A DNA stretch of 64,000 nucleotides, from the NCBI GenBank assembly GCA_030761205.1, contig JAULJL010000001.1:37209145-37273144 (forward strand). Direction: 5' to 3'. Below are positions 58,040 to 64,000 of the stretch, one piece after another (positions within the stretch are counted from its first letter, which is position 1; every line of letters begins with the position of its first letter). The notes below the pieces were generated by a model, which searched no databases, was not told where the DNA came from, and was given only the letters and a program-made list of their open reading frames with translations. A program made the position numbers and the translations under genes. This stretch comes from Fremontodendron californicum. Lineage: Eukaryota; Streptophyta; Magnoliopsida; Malvales; Malvaceae.

Positions 58040-60760
58040 TTCTTCGCCACGGGTTTGGAGGATGAGAATGGTTACATCTAAAAGCATGTCGACAAGCATC
58101 GAGGGATATGCATGTAGTTCTATGCCTCATCATGAAAGCACTTGTCTTATGTTGGCATCCACATGAAATAAATAAATTTCGAATTTCAAATGCTTTGTGT
58201 TTATTGTGTTTTAATGATAATTTGAAATTCTTGATTTTGAAGAACGCGTTCTTAAAAGAAAAAAAAAATCTTTCTTCACATTAAGAAATGATGGGGAGTC
58301 TCGAGATTATTGATGATCATTGTTAGAAAGGACCCAACACCCTCTCTTTCGGACTTGCCTATGCTTGAATCCTTCCAGTAATATATTGTTGAATCTCAGA
58401 AACCACTGTCAGTACAATAAGAAAAATGCAGATCCTAATTTAGATTACGACCAATGGAACAAACTTTTTGAAAAAAAAAATCCGAGCTTTTTGGTGTCTC
58501 AAACAAGTGAAACATTTTTCAAGAATCTGGATTATGGTAAATTGATGTGTGTCAAGGTTATGCCAAAACCATTCACATCCCTTTCCGTAACCACAAAACA
58601 AGAGTTGCCCAGACGTCACTTCATGATTAACGTCTCAGGTAACAATGACTAAACCTGATTTTCTCATTTTCCTAGAAAAAGCTATTTTTGAACCATATTC
58701 TTTCTTGTCCTTTCGGAGAGCCAAAAAAAAAAAAAAAAGACTCGAGGTGTTCCTCGTTATGATACGAATCCTCATTTGTATGACCAATCAAATGGTGCAT
58801 CATTTGTAGATACGGAGGACACATGGTGAATAAAGATGAAGTAATTTTTGAGGCATGCATAAAAAAAATGAAAAAATGAAAAAAAAGAAAAGAAAACGAA
58901 AAATGAGTGTGACATCATGCATTTATGAAATTCAAGATGGTATCAAGAAAGAAAAAACCTTTTCATTATTTTCCTCTAGGGAATGACTCTTCGATTTACG
59001 TGCTTGTGTTCGAGATGAAAAATGGCCATCTTTCATCATCCTTTCACAAATTATAAAATATCCTTTTGCTACCCCTTTTGAGCCTAATGAATACTTTCGT
59101 TCTTTCAACCCCGATCAAGGATCACCCTCCACACTAGGGGGCAAATGCGAGTAAGGATCCTTTCAAAGGTCACAGATGATGAAGTCTTGGTTCAAAAACG
59201 AAAAAAGAATGCCGTGAATCAAAGAGAAATTTGAGCTGCCAAATAACGACGGGCTCACATTGTCAAAATAGAAATGCAAAAAAAAAAGGTGGGGAGATAA
59301 AAAGAAAAAGGAAAGCAAAAAAAAATAGAAAAGAAAGAAAGGAACGGATGAAAATCATCGGATAAAGAGAAAATCTCAGCAAAGACAAATGCTTCGAAGA
59401 GAATCCTTCTCATGAAATAATCCTTGATTTGATCACCTTAAACACATGTTTGGGCCTATTTATCTTTTTTCAGAACCTCTAACCTTGGCCTACATTACGT
59501 ACCTTGAAAAGACCATTTTGATCGAGCATGGCCATTTAAATTGATGAGTCTATTCTTAGAGAAATGCATGAGACTTCGGTCTCCTTTCTGGTTAAAAATC
59601 CTTTTTGGATAAGTCTTGATTTCTTGAATGCATGGCGAAACATTTAATAAAAAAAAAATGAAAAAATGAAAAGAAGGAGACTCTAGGGTGAAAACCCGAC
59701 ATGGGCAGTCTAGAGTAAAATGGGAGAATTTCGGTGCTGCTTATGGTATTGTCGAGGCCATAACAAAAGAAAAGGTCATTTTGAAGAAGTTAAGGAACAT
59801 CTGGGAATTCCAAAATATCCCAAAACTGTAAACTCTCGTTCGGAGGGTTGACTTTAAAAACTGAGACTGTTTTCCTTTCCAGAATTAATTTTCCAGTTTG
59901 AACATCCCAGCTGATCTTGACGTTTGTCAAAACGCCATAATTTGGAAACTAAAAGAAGGTTGAATTTGTTTGGGTCCAAAAAAATCATGTTCTATAAAAT
60001 CTGTTCCATTTGTGAGTCTAGAAAGGATATACATTTTTCCTGTTGCGAAGTCTCCTTGGATCAACCAAAATCTTGTGGTACCAAGCCTTCCGACTCAATT
60101 TGAAAAATCCGAATTGACACTCAGAAAAACTTCTAACAGGTGATCATCAATCTTCAAGAGATTTGGATATCAGATAATGAAATTTTCATCTCAAGAGCTT
60201 TCAGTAAATAAGCAAATATTTTTCAAAAAAAAAAAAAGAAGCAAGCAAAAGCAGATAAATGAAAATATTTTTTGAAGAAACCATTTCCGATGTTGGCATA
60301 AGACGAAGGTTCTTCTGGCCCAGAGGTATGGAACTATTGAGGTAGAAGAAATGAACATTTGGCTCGGACTCCAGTTGATAAAATTTTGAAAAACTATCGG
60401 GGCAAAGAGATAGTTCCAAAGTGAAGAAAAAGGTTGATCTCTTACGAGGCACGAGCGTTTCAGGATACACTCTGTTTCGAAGAGGAAAAACGATTGGGAA
60501 AAGCTAAACCAAGATCAGAAGAAACAATTGAGAACATTCGCATCATTCATGAACATTCGCATATTTATTGAGTTTTGCATCTGCATCGTGTCGTAAAATG
60601 TGTACATTGTTCGTGGGTACTTGAACATGCATCATCAGGAGCATATGCATTGACATCGCATGACATTCACATTTCATGCATGACACTGACTATTTGAAAT
60701 TTTGACATTTGAATTCGAACATCCAGTGAGATTTTCTTCCAAGATATGATCTTCAGGTAT
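58040..60760 (+). other. Non-coding internal region of element C
   Basis: Colinear in reverse with 10340-13130 of B. Short frames here (for example 58320-58652) are not conserved between the two copies and show no known domain. The region has no pol remnant. Confidence 0.6.
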
Positions 60761-60764
60761 GATC

Positions 60765-61655
60765 ACCAAGACCTCCGGACACCTCTTTTAAAACCTCCGG
60801 GTTACCTCTTTTAAGTCCTCCGGGCACAGGAAAAGATTTTATTTTCAAAGTTGTGGAGCCTCTGATGAGAGGAGCAATTTATTTTCAAAGTTGTGGAGCC
60901 TCTGATTAGATGAGCAATTTATTTTTCAAAGTGATAGAAAATTAAAAAAAAAAAGACCTCCGGGCATCTGTTTTAGAACCTCCGGGTTACATTTTTAAGA
61001 CCTCCGGGCACAGCAAAAGAAAAAGGAAATTAGAAAAAAGAAGACCTCCGGGCACCTGTTCTAAGACCTCCGGGCATTTCTCTTTAAATCCTTCCGGCAC
61101 AGCGAAAGAAAAGGAAAGTTAAGAAGAAAGAAGACCTCCGGGCACCATTTTCAAAGAAAAGATAATTTTTATAAGACCTCCGGGCATCTGTTCTCAAGAC
61201 CTCCGGGCACTATTATCAAAAGTCATGGATAAGACCTTCGGGCACCATTTTCAAAGAAAAGACATTTTTAAAGACCTCCGGGCACCTGTTTCAAGACCTC
61301 CGGGCATTCTTCTCAAAAGTCATGTTTTCAAGACCTCCGGGCACTATTCTCGAAAATCATCGATAAGACCTCCGGGCAACTATTTCAAGACCTCCGGGCA
61401 TTATCTTCAAAAATCATGTTTTCAAGACCTCCGGGCATTATCCTCAAAAACCATGTTTTCAAGACCTCCGGGCACCTTTCTAAAAAAATCATTGATAAAG
61501 ACCTCTGGACATCATTCTCAAAGTCAAGAATAAGACCTCCGGGGATCACTTTCAAAGAAGTAACATTTTTAGACCTCAAAGTATCTGCTTTCAAAAACCT
61601 CCGGATAACATCTTTCAAAATGACATTTTTCAAAACCTCCGGGTACCATTTTCAA
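60765..61655 (+). repeat. GACCTCCGGGCA tandem repeats in element C
   Basis: Around two dozen spaced copies of AAGACCTCCGGGCA separated by AT-rich spacers such as TTTTCAAAGAAAAG or TCTCAAAAATCATG. Spacing is irregular, mostly 30-45 bp. Two stray copies of the 40-bp GAGCCTCTGATGAGAGG unit (about 60850-60930) are embedded in it. The array is homologous to 9610-10330 of B. Confidence 0.85.
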
Positions 61656-61875
61656 TTCTTGCAAAGTCAATTTCATTACTTTAAGAAAGGTCGAGCCTCG
61701 GTAGGATTAGTCGAGTGGCGATATCTGAAGAATCTGACAAGGAATTTCAAAACTGAACGAGAAAGAGATGGGGATATCCAGAATGAGTCTTCACTTTTGT
61801 AAGATAAGGTAGTAAGTGAGGTGATGATCTAAGTTGTGTTCAAACTCATTGTCAAAAAAATTCGAAGTTTGTTTT

Positions 61876-62455
61876 TAAATTTCAAAGTTGTGGAGCCTCT
61901 GATGAGAGGAGCAATTTATTTTCAAAGTTGTGGAGCCTCTGATGAGAGGAGCAATTTATTTTCAAAGTTGTGGAGCCTCTGATGAGAGGGGTAATTTATT
62001 TTCCAAGTGATAGAGCCTCTGATTAGAGGAGCAATTTATTTTTCTAAGTGATAGAGCCTCTGATTAGAGGAGCAATTTATTTTCAAAGTTGTGGAGCCTC
62101 TGATTAGAGGAGCAATTTATTTTCAAAGTTGTGGAGCCTCTGATGAGAGGAGCAATTTATTTTCAAAGTTGTGGAGCCTCTCATGAGAGGAGCAATTTAT
62201 TTTCAAAGTTGTAGAGCCTCTGATGAGAGGAGCAATTTATTTTCCAAGTGATAGAGCCTCTGATGAGAGGAGCAATTTATTTTCCAAGTGATAGAGCCTC
62301 TGATGAGAGGAGCAATTTATTTTCCAAGTGATAGAGCCTCTGATGAGAGGAGCAATTTATTTTCCAAATGATAGAGCCTCTGATTAGAAGAGCAATTTAT
62401 TTTCGGAGTGATAGAGCCTCTGATGAGAGGAGCGATTTATTTTTCGAGTGATAAG
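61876..62455 (+). repeat. 40-bp tandem repeat with hairpin core in element C
   Basis: About 14 copies in direct orientation with a period of 40-41 bp. Each contains GAGCCTCTGATGAGAGGAGC and a spacer TTTATTTTCAAAGTTGTG or TTTATTTTCCAAGTGATA. The core CCTCT GATG AGAGG can form a 5-bp stem with a 4-nt loop. The two spacer versions are grouped, which shows local expansion. Absent from B. Confidence 0.9.
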
Positions 62456-62569
62456 AACCTCCGATGGAGAGGTCCCTCCTAGAACAAACGCATGCACAAT
62501 CCCAAACAAAAACGTTGCTCATGTCTTTGCCCTATTCCTGATTCTCAGCAATGTGCAAAGAGGGGCAGC

Positions 62570-64000
62570 TGTTGCAACCGTTTTTGGCTCGGGTCATATC
62601 CGAACCCGACCCGGGCCTCCTGCTAGCCACCCAAAGCTCGTTTGGACCTGCTAACAAGCAGGCCCAACAGACCCAACAGGGCCTGCTACCCAGCAGGCCC
62701 AATCTCAGCGGGCCCAAACCCACTACCAATCTAACCCTAGGCAACTAACCCTAACCTAACCCTGAAACACTAGCCACCTGACAACCCCTCTGCCACCCTG
62801 ACAACCCCTCCCACACGGCACACCCTGCCACACGCCGCCAACCTACACGCCACCCCTACCAACACACCACCCACCTACACAACCCCATCATAAAAACCCA
62901 AGATCCGGACCAAGATAGAGGAGGAGGGGGGATTCGGAAATCCCGAATTTCTTTTCCTTTTTCAAAACAACCTCCAACAAAAAAACCCATACCCGAATCC
63001 CAAAAAAAGAGGCCTCAGCCAGATCAAGAGCCCTTCAGCCAGAGCCCAGGTCAGACCCCCCTCTTCAAAAACCCCAGATCTGGGGTCCGAAACCCTAATC
63101 TGGACTCCCTTTCGAAACAGTCCCGACCCCCCTTCCTCCGAAACCAAAAAATCCTGCAAAAGAAAAAAACACCAAAACAGCCAAAACAAAACCATAGAAG
63201 AAAAAAAAAGGGAGGAAGAATCGAAGGGTCGAAACCCAGATCTAGGGGTTTCGGCTCGGATTCGGGCAAAACGGAGCCCGAATCCGAGAAGAGGAGGCCG
63301 AAACCCTTCGGGTGTGGGAGTTTGGAGCCCGCCGGCCACCGGCCGGCGCGGTGGTCCGGCCGCCGGATTCTAGGTTTTGGGAGGGTTTCTGGTTTTAGAG
63401 AGAGAGAGAAAAGAAGAGAGAGAGAGAGAGAGAAAAAAAAATGAAAAAATGAAAAAAAAAAGAAAAGAGGGGGCTATTTATAGCCCCCATGATACGAGTC
63501 ATGGTGACCCGCGCGTTGACCCGCGGGTCGACCCGAGGTCTGCGCGGGTCACCCGCTTAAAAAAAAAAAATCTCGGCGTCAAAACGACGCCGTTTTGCCC
63601 AGGGTCCTCGCGTGGACCCGCGGGTCGACCCGAGGTCCGCGCGTTCGACCCAGGTTCAAAAAAAAAAAGTTTGTGTGGCGCCGAAACGGCGCCGTTTCAA
63701 GCAAGAGGGGTCCGCGCGTGGACCCGGATCCAACCCGGGGTCCGCGCGGGTACCCTTTACCCGAAGAAAAAAAAAGAGAACTGGGCCAGGATCGGACCTG
63801 GCCTAGCAGGCCAGGATCGGACCTGGCCCAGCAGGCCAGGCCTGATCCTGGGCCAAAAAAAAAGGGGAGAAGAAAAGAAAAAAAAAAGAAAAAAAGAAAA
63901 AAAAGAAATTTAAAAATTTAAAAATAATAATAACTAAAATTATTATTTTTAATTAAAAATAATAATAATAATTAATAATGACAAAAAAAAAAGGAAAAAA
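62570..64000 (+). repeat. 3' LTR of element C (partial)
   Basis: It starts TGTTGCAACCG right after the polypurine tract and runs off the window. Relative to the 5' LTR it has base changes, an extra segment of roughly 90 bp near 63600-63680, and a tandem duplication of the CAGGATCGGACCTGGCC unit near 63786-63835. It carries the perfect palindrome AAACGGCGCCGTTT (about 63685-63698). Confidence 0.85.

Larger units (their letters stand above)
52441..64000 (+). mobile_element. Element C: Tat/Ogre-like non-autonomous element, 3' end cut by the window
   Basis: A plus-strand relative of B. The 5' LTR is 52441-54938, the tRNA-Arg primer site is 54942-54959, and gag is at 56536-57777. The non-coding internal region is shared with B. 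Two tandem-repeat arrays, a polypurine tract (GCAAAGAGGGGCAGC, about 62555-62569) and the start of the 3' LTR at 62570 follow. No protease, reverse transcriptase, RNase H or integrase is visible. Its U3 differs from that of B, while U5, leader and internal region are similar, so they are different subfamilies. Confidence 0.88.

Noticed and set aside
60201..60470. Minus-strand frame with a counterpart at 10629-10958
   Set aside because: The two copies do not keep one frame throughout and end in low-complexity Phe-rich text; better explained as shared non-coding element sequence.
61876..62455. CTGATGAG in every 40-bp repeat resembles the hammerhead ribozyme core
   Set aside because: No GAAA core strand or matching stems I and III could be found within or between units; the text after it is AGGAGCAATTTATT. 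The match is part of a simple hairpin.

Overview
The window is nuclear DNA from a flowering plant, most likely a eudicot. The evidence is spliced plant genes, plant-type tRNA primer sites in LTR retrotransposons, and degenerate CCCTAAA (Arabidopsis-type telomeric) heptamers. I cannot name the species. Two intact-looking host genes flank a large nest of retrotransposons: an auxilin-like J-domain gene (498-5611, plus strand, nine coding exons, 566 aa) and an amino acid permease of the AAP family (47166-49216, minus strand, six exons, 486 aa). A broken histidyl-tRNA synthetase fragment lies near 45.8-46.0 kb.

Layout: 1-5.8 kb, auxilin-like gene. 7049-28052, a minus-strand Tat/Ogre-like, gag-only element (B, tRNA-Arg primer site, target duplication AATGA), interrupted at 15685-25181 by a young Athila-type element (D, tRNA-Asp primer site, target duplication CGGAG). 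28274-28649, a complete 376-bp TRIM (target duplication ATTGT). About 28.94-29.87 and 39.19-42.63 kb, one array of degenerate telomere-like repeats. That array was split by a second TRIM (29866-39193, target duplication CAAAC), which was itself split by a second Athila-type copy (E, 30139-39052, target duplication GCTAG). 42.6-52.4 kb, host intergenic DNA with the permease gene and gene relics. 52441 to the window end, a plus-strand relative of B (element C), truncated in its 3' LTR, with two internal tandem-repeat arrays.

The most interesting object is the D/E family. Both copies carry the same 958-codon ORF, in which gag and protease are joined in frame to the C-terminal end of integrase; reverse transcriptase, RNase H and the integrase core are missing. 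Both also carry a second conserved 178-codon ORF of unknown function with a Cys cluster. Copy D additionally carries an intronless, full-length LOG-like gene (cytokinin riboside 5'-monophosphate phosphoribohydrolase family) between ORF2 and the 3' LTR. Copy E lacks it exactly between two 8-bp GACATTAT repeats. The LTRs of each copy differ from each other at one position that I can see, so both insertions are recent. This looks like a mobile, non-autonomous retroelement that has taken up a plant hormone-activation gene.

None of the four large retroelements here encodes a reverse transcriptase, so all would depend on proteins supplied elsewhere. I worked by reading only. Homology calls rest on remembered family motifs and were not checked by database search.
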